Shown here: positions 7,474 through 15,953 of the stretch, piece after piece
Numbering within the stretch: the first letter of the stretch is position 1
How the letters are laid out: each line of letters begins with the position of its first letter
NCBI GenBank assembly: GCA_016787725.1
Contig: JAEUTZ010000003.1
Coordinates: 1-64,000, forward strand
Origin: Cyclobacteriaceae bacterium
Lineage (GTDB): Bacteria; Bacteroidota; Bacteroidia; Cytophagales; Cyclobacteriaceae
Length of the DNA: 64,000 nt
Direction: 5' to 3'
Notes under the pieces: model-generated
Databases searched by the model: none
The model's input: only the letters and a program-made list of their open reading frames with translations
What the model was told of the DNA's origin: nothing
Translations under genes and position numbers: made by a program

Positions 7474-8047
7474 ATGCGAAAGATCATTTCATTTATGCAC
7501 ATCTCGTTGAATGGCTTTGTTGCCGGACCCAAGGGGGAGATGGACTGGATTAAGGTGGATGAAGAAATATTTAGTCATGTCGGCAAGCGGATCAGCGAAG
7601 GTGACACCGCCTTGTACGGCCCGGGTAACGTATCAGATGATGGAAAATTACTGGCCAACCGCAGGCGACAAGCCGAATGCAACCCGGCATGACATCGACC
7701 ATTCAAAGTGGTATAGCAAGGTTCATAAAGTTGTATTATCAAAAACCATGAATGGTGCAGTATTGCCGAACACCACCATTATTAGCGACAACCTTTCTAG
7801 CAGAATAAATGAAATAAAGCGATCAGGTAATGGCGGGAAGGACATCTTACTTTTTGGTAGCCCCTCCGCAACCCATTCCCTGATGCAACTGAACCTCATT
7901 GACGGCTACTGGCTATTTGTTAATCCGATCATTCTTGGCCACGGCATACCGTTGTTTGAGGGCTTCAAGGACAAGATAAAACTTAGCCTATTAAATACCC
8001 GACCATTTTCCTGCGGGGTAACGGAGTTGAATTACATCGTAGCCTGA
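7474..8047 (+). pseudogene. DHFR/RibD-like reductase broken by a one-base insertion
   Basis: The N-terminal part (ISFMHISLNGFVAGPKGEMD) and the C-terminal part (GGKDILLFGSPS, LFVNPIILGHG) together make a complete member of the dihydrofolate reductase-like RibD C-terminal family, NADPH-dependent reductases of about 180 residues. The first frame runs into unrelated residues after TALYG. Removing one C from the CCC at 7620-7622 restores RVTYQMMENYWPT, the expected family sequence, and joins the two halves. The rest of the second frame is intact up to the TGA at 8045-8047. The defect is therefore a single-base insertion in a short C-run, either real or an assembly error. The next gene starts three bases later, suggesting an operon. 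Confidence 0.8.
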
Positions 8048-8049
8048 CC

Positions 8050-8880
8050 ATGAAGCCAATCAGGCTCATTTTAATTTTACTGTTATCAACGGGTTGCATC
8101 CCGGAGCCGGCAGCAATTGATTATGGTTCCAATGACGGCAGGTATGTTGTGATCCACAATCGAAAAATCTATGTGGAGGAGTATGGACAGGGAATGCCTT
8201 TATTCTTACTCTCGGGGGGCGGACTAAATCGAAGTATCAAGGACTTTGAAAAATGTATTCCTGACCTTTCAAAACAGTATCGGGTGATTGCAACGGATAC
8301 ACCCGGGCAAGGCCGTTCGGAGCAAACCGATAGTTTGAGCTACGACTTGTTAACGGACTTCATGTCACTGCTTATCGACTCACTCCGGATTGACAGTGCC
8401 TATGTGATGGGATTTAGTGATGGCGCCATTGTTGGTCTGCTCCTGGCGGAAAGACGCGCTGACAAGATTAAAAAAGTAATTGCCGTAGGCGCAAACAACG
8501 GCACCCGGGGCTTCGCCCTCCCGGAAGGAGTCGTGCTTGATTCCGTGAAGATGCCTTCGGTAGACAACTGGGCAAAGTGGCACGAAAAGGATATTGAATG
8601 GTATAACACCCTGACACCAAAAAAGGACTGGCGCAAAATGGCCGCTAATTTAAACCGGATGTGGTATAGTAAGGAATATTTCCCAGTCAACGTCTATGAC
8701 AATATCCGCATACCCGTCATGATCGTGCTTGGAGACCGCGATGATATTTCAATCGAACATGGCCTGGAAATGCACCGGCTGATCAAGGGCAGTGAGTTTT
8801 GTGTATTGCCAAATACCACCCATGAGGTGTTTGCCGAGAAGCCGGACCTGATTAACAAGATTGCGATTAACTTTTTTTAA
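8050..8880 (+). CDS. Alpha/beta-hydrolase lipoprotein
   Basis: The 276-residue protein starts with a lipoprotein signal (LLSTGC, Cys16) and should be anchored in the envelope. The alpha/beta-hydrolase core is complete: an oxyanion-type SGGG loop near residues 55-58, the nucleophile elbow GFSDG with Ser123, an acid in the GDRDD segment (about residues 229-232) and the catalytic His258 in NTTHE. It most resembles small esterase or lactonase-type hydrolases. The substrate is not evident. It lies three bases after the broken DHFR-like gene and probably shares its transcript. Confidence 0.8.
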   Translation: MKPIRLILILLLSTGCIPEPAAIDYGSNDGRYVVIHNRKIYVEEYGQGMPLFLLSGGGLNRSIKDFEKCIPDLSKQYRVIATDTPGQGRSEQTDSLSYDLLTDFMSLLIDSLRIDSAYVMGFSDGAIVGLLLAERRADKIKKVIAVGANNGTRGFALPEGVVLDSVKMPSVDNWAKWHEKDIEWYNTLTPKKDWRKMAANLNRMWYSKEYFPVNVYDNIRIPVMIVLGDRDDISIEHGLEMHRLIKGSEFCVLPNTTHEVFAEKPDLINKIAINFF

Positions 8881-9021
8881 ATAAGAAGTAATTCAGCAAA
8901 CCGTGCTATTTCAATAGTGCGATGGCGGATTTTAAATGCCATTTATACACCCCGCCTTCCATTCATGGCAGAATCCTGTCGTTAATGCTACGCTTTTCGT
9001 ACTAACAAGAAACACACCCCC

Positions 9022-9867
9022 ATGAGCAATTCCATCAACCGGAGAGCGGTGATTCGTAGTTCTGCGTTTGGCCTGCTGGCAGCATCGCTGCCCAAGATTC
9101 TCTTTGCAAAAACGGGTTCGTACCCATATGCCAACACCAAGGTTTTTTACCGCTATCCTTCCATTGACGATGCCATCGTTTCGGAAGTGGTTGGCGTTTC
9201 GCATTTCAACCTCGACCGGGTAAAAGAGCTGGTAGGCAAACGACCGGAGTTGGCCCGCGCCACATGGGACTGGGGCTTTGGCGACTGGGAAACTGCACTT
9301 GGTGCCGCTTCGCATGTTGGGCGCAGAGACATTGCCGATTACCTGATCAGTAAAGGCGCCCGCCCCGATATTTTTACGTTTGCCATGTTTGGCGATGAAG
9401 CTGCCGTGCGGGCGATGGTAGCTGCCAAGCCGGGCATCCAGTCCATAGCCGGTCCACATGGCATTACGCTGCTTCAGCATGTGAAGAACGGATTGGAACG
9501 GGAAGGACTCACAGACGACCAAAAGCAGCGCAATCAAAAACTGATTGCTTACCTGGAGTCGTTGGGTAATGCCGATGTCGTGCCAGTCAATCTGGAGATG
9601 ACGGAAGCCGATAATGAAAAATACCTGGGCAACTACCTGTATGGCGAGGGACCGGAAGACGGATTTACCGTGCGGTTGAACATGAGAAGGCAAATCTCGT
9701 TGGGGAAGCTGAACAAGTTTGGCGGATCGTTGTATAACCGGGGTAACCAACAATTTGAATACAACGGGGCCCCTTCGGTAGCGATTTCTTTTCAATGGGA
9801 AGGTGAAAAAGTTGTTTCCCTTACGATAACGGAACCCGACCTTACGCTGATCGCGAAGAAGGTTTAA
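9022..9867 (+). CDS. Exported ankyrin-repeat-like protein
   Basis: The 281-residue protein begins with a signal that includes NRRAVIRSSAFGLLAASLP, a Tat-like arginine pair followed by a hydrophobic run. The middle (about residues 60-150) contains ankyrin-like helices: VKELVGKRPELA, ETALGAASHVGRRDIADYLI and AVRAMVAAKPGIQ, with ITLLQHV later. The C-terminal 90 residues form a separate beta-rich domain. Such proteins often scaffold protein interactions in the periplasm. No partner is evident beside it. A long frame on the opposite strand is only a shadow. Confidence 0.65.
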   Translation: MSNSINRRAVIRSSAFGLLAASLPKILFAKTGSYPYANTKVFYRYPSIDDAIVSEVVGVSHFNLDRVKELVGKRPELARATWDWGFGDWETALGAASHVGRRDIADYLISKGARPDIFTFAMFGDEAAVRAMVAAKPGIQSIAGPHGITLLQHVKNGLEREGLTDDQKQRNQKLIAYLESLGNADVVPVNLEMTEADNEKYLGNYLYGEGPEDGFTVRLNMRRQISLGKLNKFGGSLYNRGNQQFEYNGAPSVAISFQWEGEKVVSLTITEPDLTLIAKKV

Positions 9868-10051
9868 CGAGAAACGTATTCAGGGAGCACAAAAACTCAA
9901 TGAGTTTAATCGAGATACTGTATCAGGGGTATGACAGGGCCATATTTTTCTTAATTTAGACCAAGGTAATCTCATAAGAAACAATTAATTATGGAATCCG
10001 ACTGGAAGAGATAGCAAAGAGTATATCTTTCGTAATAAAAATCAACCTATC

Positions 10052-10420
10052 ATGATTAACACACTCAATTGGTTCGAAATTCCGGTAACCGATTTTGACC
10101 GGGCCAAAAAGTTTTATGAGACCATCTTAGGTGAACCGATCACGGTGATGCCGCATCCCCAGTTCAAATATGGCATGTTGCCGGCTGACATGGAAAAAGG
10201 AGTTGGCGGGGGATTGGTACAGGGTGAGGGCTATACGCCATCTACGAACGGGTCGCTCATCTATTTAAATGGAGGGGAAGATTTGAGTGTTGCCCTGTCT
10301 AACGTTGAAAAAGCAGGCGGCAAGATTATTTTACCCAAAACATCAATCGGACAAAACGGATTTATGGCTCATTTCCTTGATACAGAAGGAAACAAGATGG
10401 CGTTGCACTCGATGGGGTAA
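10052..10420 (+). CDS. VOC-superfamily (glyoxalase-like) protein
   Basis: This 122-residue protein is a single vicinal-oxygen-chelate domain, recognisable by NWFEIPVTDFDRAKKFYE at the start and FMAHFLDTEGNKMALHS at the end. Family members bind a metal and act as glyoxalases, dioxygenases or resistance proteins, and many are uncharacterised. The C-terminal glutamate and histidine region fits the usual metal-site positions. It is a typical single-domain YdeF/YecM-style member and probably cytoplasmic. TATCTTTC about 28 bases upstream is a possible degenerate -7 element. Confidence 0.8.
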   Translation: MINTLNWFEIPVTDFDRAKKFYETILGEPITVMPHPQFKYGMLPADMEKGVGGGLVQGEGYTPSTNGSLIYLNGGEDLSVALSNVEKAGGKIILPKTSIGQNGFMAHFLDTEGNKMALHSMG

Positions 10421-10517
10421 AAGAATTCTTGATTTGGAGGCAAGACAATGTGCACGTTTATTTTGAAGATGAATGAACATGTTCAGCATAGAGCCTACAT
10501 GCCATAACCAAGATGAT

Positions 10518-12242
10518 ATGAAACGTGTGCTTTTATTCTTTTCTTTCATTCTTGTACTTACAGCATGTTCAGACAAGCAGCCAGCGTTTGAGGCGCCTGT
10601 CCTTAACAATATTGGGGACTATCAGGTTGCCATAACGACCCACTCACCATACGCTCAACTTTTCTTTAATCAGGGCGTCATCATGGCCAACAGTTTTAAT
10701 CATGCCGAAGCCGAACGGTCCTTTCGGGAGTCCATCCGGCAGGATTCCACCGTTGCCATGGGGTATTGGGGTATCGCCTATGTGCTTGGGCCGAACTATA
10801 ACTCGGGCGGTCAAAACATGGGTGCGATCGAAGAAATAAGGAATGCGGTAGGAAATGCAGTCCGCTTTAGCAGCAACGCTTCAGCCTGGGAAAGAGCCGT
10901 CATCAATGCAATCCAGATTAAATTCCCAACAGATATATTGACAACGAACGATGATGGGTATGCTGCATCGATGAAGGCAGCTTATGCTGAATTTCCGGAA
11001 AATGATTTTGTTGCCACCCTGTATGCAGAGTCCATCATGAATTTACATGCGTGGGATTTCTACACAAAAAAGGGAGGCGAACCCCGACCCTGGACTGCCG
11101 AACTCCATGCCGTGCTGGAGCACGCTATTGCCATCAATCCAAAAAATCCATTGGCTAATCACCTCTATATCCATGCTGCAGAAGCCGGGCCGGATGTGGA
11201 AAAGGCATTGGAAAGTGCTGAGCGATTAAAGTTCCTGGTTCCTTCGGCTGGTCATTTGGTACACATGCCGTCACACATTTACATCAATACAGGCGACTAC
11301 CATGCGGGCTCCCTTGCCAACGAGCAAGCCGTGATTGCGGATAGCATTTACATCGCGGAGTGCAATTCGCAAGGGGTTTATCCTCAATATTATTATCCGC
11401 ACAACTACCATTTCCTGGCTGCCACGGCTGCGTTTGAAGGAAGAGGGGCAAAGTCCATTGAAGCGGCATACAAAACCGTATCCATTCTTGACAAAAAGTA
11501 TTTTCGCGAAACGGGGTATGAGACGGTGCTGCACTATGCGACTATCCCGCTGCACGTACTTGTAAAATTTGAACAATGGGAGAAAATTCTGGCCAGTCCA
11601 CAGCCCGATGCGGACCTGGCCTATCCCAACGCCATTTGGCACTATGCCCGTGGAATGGCGTTGGCAAATCTGAACAAACCAGCCGAAGCCCGAATTGAGT
11701 TGGACGCCCTGAATCAATTAAGTGAATCGGAGGATGTGGAGCGAATCATCATCTGGTCCATTAATCCGGCCAACCAGGTTTGTAACATTGCATCGAAGGT
11801 ATTGGAAGCTGAATTGAAGACTGTAGGCGGAGATTATTCATCGGCAATACCCCTGTTGAAGCAAGCCATCGAGCTGGAAGACGGATTAAACTACAATGAA
11901 CCCCCGGATTGGTTTTTCTCCGTGCGGCATTTGTTGGGAGATGTGCTGATGAATGCCAAAGACTATGCTGCTGCCGAAGCGATTTACCGTGAAGATTTAG
12001 CAGCGTGGCCAAGAAATGGATTTGCCCTGAACGGATTATATGAAAGCCTGAACGGGCAAAATAAAAAGGCCGAAGCCGAAGGGGTTAGACAGCAAATGGA
12101 AGCAGCCTGGATGTATGCTGACTCTGACTTGCATTTTTCACGCATAGACAAGAATAAAAGGAAAGACCTCGTATTGGAGATTGACGAGAATTCTCCCAAC
12201 ACGATCGTGTATCTGGCAAGCGCCCTTTGTTTGCCAAAGTGA
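10518..12242 (+). CDS. TPR-repeat lipoprotein
   Basis: The 574-residue protein starts at the ATG at 10518, where a lipoprotein signal begins (LFFSFILVLTACS). The mature part consists largely of helical tetratricopeptide-like repeats. One is at the start (NQGVIMANSFNHAEAERSF), and others lie near AIAINPKNPLANHLYIHAAE and in the C-terminal third (LGDVLMNAKDYAAAEAIY). Histidine-rich repeat stretches such as HLVHMPSHIYINTGDYHAGS occur in the middle and are characteristic of a Bacteroidota family of envelope TPR proteins. The role is unknown, probably protein interaction at the cell surface or in the periplasm. Confidence 0.75.
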   Translation: MKRVLLFFSFILVLTACSDKQPAFEAPVLNNIGDYQVAITTHSPYAQLFFNQGVIMANSFNHAEAERSFRESIRQDSTVAMGYWGIAYVLGPNYNSGGQNMGAIEEIRNAVGNAVRFSSNASAWERAVINAIQIKFPTDILTTNDDGYAASMKAAYAEFPENDFVATLYAESIMNLHAWDFYTKKGGEPRPWTAELHAVLEHAIAINPKNPLANHLYIHAAEAGPDVEKALESAERLKFLVPSAGHLVHMPSHIYINTGDYHAGSLANEQAVIADSIYIAECNSQGVYPQYYYPHNYHFLAATAAFEGRGAKSIEAAYKTVSILDKKYFRETGYETVLHYATIPLHVLVKFEQWEKILASPQPDADLAYPNAIWHYARGMALANLNKPAEARIELDALNQLSESEDVERIIIWSINPANQVCNIASKVLEAELKTVGGDYSSAIPLLKQAIELEDGLNYNEPPDWFFSVRHLLGDVLMNAKDYAAAEAIYREDLAAWPRNGFALNGLYESLNGQNKKAEAEGVRQQMEAAWMYADSDLHFSRIDKNKRKDLVLEIDENSPNTIVYLASALCLPK

Positions 12243-12251
12243 AAAAAGCAG

Positions 12252-12383
12252 ATGGCACAGATTCGTTTACACTCCCAATCCATATGGTTTCAAAGCCTGG
12301 ACGGCATGATTGCCAAAAATGATAATGGTGTTTCCTGGTTTGAGACCTTAAACGATTGGGTATTTGAAGTTATTGAAGACTGA
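12252..12383 (+). pseudogene. N-terminal remnant of a DHFR/RibD-like reductase
   Basis: A 43-codon frame begins ten bases after the TPR gene and contains FQSLDGMIAKNDNGVSWFET, which closely matches the start of DHFR-like RibD C-terminal proteins (usually SLDGFIA...DWL). It ends at a TGA at 12381-12383 with no recognisable continuation. The remaining three quarters of the family domain are absent, so this is probably a gene remnant. It is the second broken member of this family in the window. Confidence 0.5.
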
Positions 12384-12437
12384 GTAACTGGTGCGACATT
12401 AATTTTATGCACTCTTTATAATACCCTATTCAATCCT

Positions 12438-12866
12438 ATGGCAGAGATCAAGACCAAGCAGACCAAGGAAGACGTTTACGAATTCATCAACAGGTTTGCA
12501 AACACGGAACAGAAACGCAAAGACAGTTTAGAACTGGTAAAACTGATGCAAAGTTTTACCGGGCACGAGCCCAAAATGTGGGGCCCGAGCATTATCGGTT
12601 TTGGTAGTTACCACTATAAATCGGACCGAAGCCGGCAAGAAGGAGATTGGCCCTTAGTCGGATTTTCACCACGCAAAGCAGCAATTTCACTGTATGTTTA
12701 TACAGGAAATCCAAAGCACGAATATTTGTTGAAAGACCTGGGCAAGTATAAAATCGGGAAAGCCTGTATTTATATTAAAAAATTGTCTGACATCAACCTG
12801 GATGCGTTAAAGAAAATGATGCGGGTGTCCATAGATTTTGTACAATCAAAATATGGCAAGCCATAA
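12438..12866 (+). CDS. DUF1801-domain protein
   Basis: The 142-residue cytoplasmic protein fits the DUF1801 family, whose members share a frataxin-like or small alpha/beta fold. Typical stretches are EFINRFANTEQKRKDSLEL at the start, the central GPSIIGFGSYHYKS, and GFSPRKAAISLYVYTG. The C-terminus, with KIGKACIYIKKLSDINLDALKK, is also typical. The biochemical role is not established; some relatives are predicted to bind iron or nucleotides. It appears intact and stands alone. Confidence 0.8.
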   Translation: MAEIKTKQTKEDVYEFINRFANTEQKRKDSLELVKLMQSFTGHEPKMWGPSIIGFGSYHYKSDRSRQEGDWPLVGFSPRKAAISLYVYTGNPKHEYLLKDLGKYKIGKACIYIKKLSDINLDALKKMMRVSIDFVQSKYGKP

Positions 12867-12960
12867 AACAAATGCGGCAAATAGTTTCTCAACCCAAAAA
12901 ATGGAGCCCCTTAGTTTAGGGAGTGGATGTGCAATCCAAGCTGGCGATATCTACCGATAA

Positions 12961-13569
12961 TTATTGTTTAGCTTTCAACGAAGGAAGTTCAATGTTGAAC
13001 CGGATGACCAGGATTCTGATGAGAACAATTAAACCCGCAGAGAGGAGAAAATTTTCAACCCTGGACACTGAACTTTCCAGAATCAGATAGAGAATGGCAC
13101 CAGCCAGGCAGGCCGTGGCATAGACTTCCTTGCTGAAGATGATCGGTGTTTTATTGGTGAGAGTGTCACGAATAACACCGCCCATGACGGCTGTAAATAC
13201 ACCCATCAGCGCGGCAATCTCGGGTCGTACACCCAGGCTCAGGCTCTTTTCTACCCCTACAATCGTGAACAGCGCAATGCCGGCCATGTCAAACAGGATC
13301 ATGGTCTTTCTCAGTTTCAGGACCCAGTTGAAGAAGACCAGGGAAGTGACCACGCCCAGCAGGATGGCATAGAGGAAATAGATATCATCAATCCAGATCA
13401 GGGGATGACTGCCTAAAAGAATATCGCGCAAGCTGCCCCCGCCAATGGCGGTAACGAAACCGGTAAAGGTTGCCCCAAACCAGTTCCGGTCTTTGTCATC
13501 AATGGCGAGCACACCCGAGATGGCAAAGAAATACGTTCCGGCAAGTTCAGCGAGGTATTGAATGGTCAT
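12961..13569 (-). CDS. TRIC-family (UPF0126) cation-channel-like membrane protein
   Basis: This 202-residue protein has about six to seven membrane helices and an internal duplication, as expected for prokaryotic trimeric intracellular cation channel homologues (YicG/YadS group). Glycine-rich motifs occur in both halves: GFVTAIGGGSLRDILLG in the first and GVFTAVMGGVIRDTLTN in the second. The paired GGG/GG-RD signature is diagnostic. It probably conducts K+ or other monovalent cations across the inner membrane. It is divergent from the DUF4256 gene with a 67-bp gap and convergent with the DUF1801 gene. Confidence 0.85.
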   Translation of the reverse strand: MTIQYLAELAGTYFFAISGVLAIDDKDRNWFGATFTGFVTAIGGGSLRDILLGSHPLIWIDDIYFLYAILLGVVTSLVFFNWVLKLRKTMILFDMAGIALFTIVGVEKSLSLGVRPEIAALMGVFTAVMGGVIRDTLTNKTPIIFSKEVYATACLAGAILYLILESSVSRVENFLLSAGLIVLIRILVIRFNIELPSLKAKQ

Positions 13570-13636
13570 GGAGGATTTTTTTCAAAGCTAAAGGACACTG
13601 TATTAAATTTCAGTAAATACTATTAAATTGTAATAC

Positions 13637-14200
13637 ATGAAAAGCAAAAAGAAGTTGTCAGCCGAGCAAAGGAAGGACTTGCTCAGTACGCTTAAGGCTC
13701 GCTTTGAGAAAAACATGCACCGCCACAAGGGCCTGGCATGGGCTGCAATCCAGGCCAGGCTGGAGGCGAATGGAGATAAACTCTGGTCACTCAATGAAAT
13801 GGAAAGAACCGGAGGGGAGCCGGATGTTGTGGGGGTTGATAAAAAGACGAACGAGTACATTTTTTACGATTGTTCAGAAGAGAGTCCGAAGGGCCGCAGA
13901 AGCATTTGCTATGATCATGAAGCGTTGGAGTCAAGAAAAGAACATAAACCGGAAAACAGCGCGATCCAAATGGCGGAAGATATGGGTATTGAAATCTTAA
14001 CAGAAGAGGAGTACCGCACATTGCAGAGCCTGGGTAAGTTCGATTCGAAAACGTCAAGCTGGATAAAAACACCGGCAGCCATCCGAAAACTGGGCGGAGC
14101 CATCTTTGCTGATTTCCGCTACGGTCACATTTTTGTATATCACAACGGTGCCGAATCTTACTATGCAGCACGGGCCTTCCGGGGCTCGTTGCGGGTATAA
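13637..14200 (+). CDS. DUF4256-domain protein
   Basis: The 187-residue cytoplasmic protein matches DUF4256: a basic start, the GLAWAAIQARLEANGDKLWSL segment, GGEPDVVG, and FYDCSEESPKGRRS with conserved Asp and Cys, then AMEDMGIEILTE-like and YHNGAESYYAARAFRG-like ends. The length is usual for the family. Function is unknown. A near-consensus -7 element (TAAATTTC at 13604-13611) lies upstream. An 8-bp perfect inverted repeat follows the gene. Confidence 0.8.
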   Translation: MKSKKKLSAEQRKDLLSTLKARFEKNMHRHKGLAWAAIQARLEANGDKLWSLNEMERTGGEPDVVGVDKKTNEYIFYDCSEESPKGRRSICYDHEALESRKEHKPENSAIQMAEDMGIEILTEEEYRTLQSLGKFDSKTSSWIKTPAAIRKLGGAIFADFRYGHIFVYHNGAESYYAARAFRGSLRV

Positions 14201-14221
14201 AGAAGCGTCCAAGACCTTTCA

Positions 14222-14241
14222 AATTCCGATGAGTCGGAATT
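14222..14241. repeat. Perfect inverted repeat after the DUF4256 gene
   Basis: AATTCCGA and TCGGAATT pair around a TGAG loop, 22 bases after the stop codon. It may be a weak terminator because a T-rich stretch follows only some ten bases later. Confidence 0.35.
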
Positions 14242-14260
14242 CATACGGTTTTTAACGGAC

Positions 14261-14600
14261 ATGACTTCTACAGAATATGCCAGCGGCTATCGCAATGTGA
14301 ATGGATTGCGCATGTAGTATGAGATCTATGGCCAGGGCAAGCCGTTGGTGCTCATTCATGGAGGCGGGTCCAGCATTCACGCTTCGTTTGGTCGGATTAT
14401 ACCATTGCTGTCAGAGCATCGGCAAGTTATTGGTGTGGAGTTGCAAGCGCACGGTCGTTACCAATGACCGGGCTTTCGATTTATTGTTTGAACAAGATGC
14501 CGGGGACGTTGTGCAGCAATTGAAATATTTGAAACTCAGCCCGTGGACTTCGTGGGTTTCAGTAATCCATCGTGGATTTCATTGGATCAATGAATTTCCA
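14261..14600 (+). pseudogene. Alpha/beta-hydrolase pseudogene
   Basis: Reading from the ATG at 14261 gives VNGLRM, then an in-frame TAG, then YEIYGQGKPLVLIHGGGS, a clear alpha/beta-hydrolase start with the HGGG oxyanion motif. It continues through IIPLLSEHRQVIGVE and AHGR. The frame must then shift to reach DRAFDLLFEQDAGDVVQQL and shift back near 14545 to reach VDFVGFSN, the start of the nucleophile elbow. The homologous sequence ends there, before the serine-containing core is complete. One nonsense codon, two shifts and a truncation together make it a decayed gene. Confidence 0.75.
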
Positions 14601-14688
14601 TTTAACCGTTAGATAGTAATTCTCCTTGATGAGCTGCTTTTGATATTCTATCGGATTCCTTATCTTGTTTAATCTAAACCCTTCACAC

Positions 14689-15159
14689 ATGAATTTTAAG
14701 CCAGAAATCAAGAGCAAGGAGGAACTTGCGGGTAGTATGCCGAAGTATGAATCCATTGTCAAGTACATGGTTCAGCAACATAACCTGGTAACCGTACGAC
14801 CGGATCAATCGATCAATGAAGTGATCGACATCCTGATTGAGAAACGGATTTCAGGGGCCCCGGTACTGGATGAAAACCGCAAACTGGTGGGGATTATTTC
14901 AGAGCGCGATTGCCTGAAAATAATTGTGGATCAGGCGTATCATAACTTACCGCATAGTGCACCGGTAGTTTCAGATTATATGACAAAGCAGGTTAAAACC
15001 TTATCCCCCGAAAGTACTGTGGTAGACGCGGCCACAGAGTTTTTAAATTCTCCCATCCGCAGAATGCCGGTGGTTGAGAATGGTGTGTTGATCGGGCAGA
15101 TCAGTCGCATCGATATCTTGCGGGCTGCTAAAAACATTAAACCCACAACCTGGTCGTAA
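14689..15159 (+). CDS. Tandem CBS-domain protein
   Basis: The 156-residue protein contains two CBS domains, from about residues 30-90 and 100-155. These form a Bateman module that usually binds adenine nucleotides and senses cell energy status. Recognisable parts are ISGAPVLDENRKLVGIIS in the first domain and RRMPVVENGVLIGQISRID in the second. There is no fused catalytic domain. I prefer the ATG at 14689; the longer frame begins only at a TTG. It is likely a cytoplasmic regulatory protein, with no evident partner. Confidence 0.85.
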   Translation: MNFKPEIKSKEELAGSMPKYESIVKYMVQQHNLVTVRPDQSINEVIDILIEKRISGAPVLDENRKLVGIISERDCLKIIVDQAYHNLPHSAPVVSDYMTKQVKTLSPESTVVDAATEFLNSPIRRMPVVENGVLIGQISRIDILRAAKNIKPTTWS

Positions 15160-15182
15160 TTTTATTGTAACCATTCACTCGT

Positions 15183-15953
15183 ATGAATCAATCTCAGGCC
15201 CGGCTGGGCATGTTAGTTTTTTTTGTTTTTTCGATAAGCATAGTATCGGCTCAAGTTGGCGTTGGGGCCAAACGCCCCAAAGGGGCGGAACAGTTTTTTG
15301 ATGGTACTCGCAAGATGCTGGATGCAAAATGGACGTACTGGAATGGTCCGAGGCTGAAGGCTAGCTTGCCCATTAAATGGCAATTGCAACAAGATCCCGT
15401 TGATAAAGGCCAGGTGATGAATGCCAACGATCCGGCTGCTGCCGGTGGCCTGTATGGAGCGGCCGATATTGTAACGAAAAAGGAGTTTCGCGACTTCCGC
15501 GCCCACGTTGAATTTCTGATTGTGAAACCGGGCGGTAACAGCGGAGTATACTTACAAAACCGCTATGAGATTCAAATCCTCGATGGCGATTCCACCTCGC
15601 ATGGGTTGGCAGCGGTAATCAACGAAAGTAAGTCACCCTATTATGCGTACAACGGATTGGGTAAATGGAATGCTTATGATGTGGTGTTTCGCGCAGCGCG
15701 TTTTAAGGATGGAAAGTTGGCGGAAAAGCCGATGGTAACGGTCTACTTCAATGGCAAGAAAGTACACACTAACCAGGTGATTAATCAGGTGTGGGGCGGG
15801 CCCAACTCCGGACAGGATGGCGGTAACGATGGTGGTAAGGGAATTACTGACCGGCCCGGTGGATTAAAGCTGCAGGCGGAAGGGCATGATGTGTTGTACA
15901 GGAATATCTGGATACAGGAGTTGAACCTAGCCGAAGCTACTACCGATTTTTAA
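15183..15953 (+). CDS. Exported DUF1080 (3-keto-disaccharide hydrolase-like) protein
   Basis: A signal peptide (hydrophobic run ending in SAQ) precedes a laminarinase-like jelly-roll domain of the DUF1080 type. Features include FFDGTRKMLDAKWTYWNG near residues 38-56, EFRDFRAHVEFLI, the GNSGVYLQNRYEIQILD core around residues 118-134, and GGLKLQAEGHDVLYRNIWI near the C-terminus. Some relatives have been shown to act on 3-keto-glycosides; here the activity is inferred. It ends tail-to-tail with a Gfo/Idh/MocA oxidoreductase, a partner type expected for 3-keto-sugar metabolism. The two stop codons overlap by four bases. Confidence 0.8.
   Translation: MNQSQARLGMLVFFVFSISIVSAQVGVGAKRPKGAEQFFDGTRKMLDAKWTYWNGPRLKASLPIKWQLQQDPVDKGQVMNANDPAAAGGLYGAADIVTKKEFRDFRAHVEFLIVKPGGNSGVYLQNRYEIQILDGDSTSHGLAAVINESKSPYYAYNGLGKWNAYDVVFRAARFKDGKLAEKPMVTVYFNGKKVHTNQVINQVWGGPNSGQDGGNDGGKGITDRPGGLKLQAEGHDVLYRNIWIQELNLAEATTDF

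Noticed and set aside
7511-8047. Second DHFR frame as an independent gene with its own ATG
   Set aside because: Its first 35 codons are unrelated to the family, and the family sequence joins smoothly with the upstream frame after one-base correction.
8932-9795. Long minus-strand frame (287 codons) opposite the ankyrin-like gene
   Set aside because: It is a shadow of the plus-strand gene. The product has no family pattern, while the plus frame has a signal peptide and ankyrin helices.
13791-14222. Minus-strand frame overlapping the DUF4256 gene
   Set aside because: No signal, no domain pattern, and it is entirely opposite a well-supported gene.
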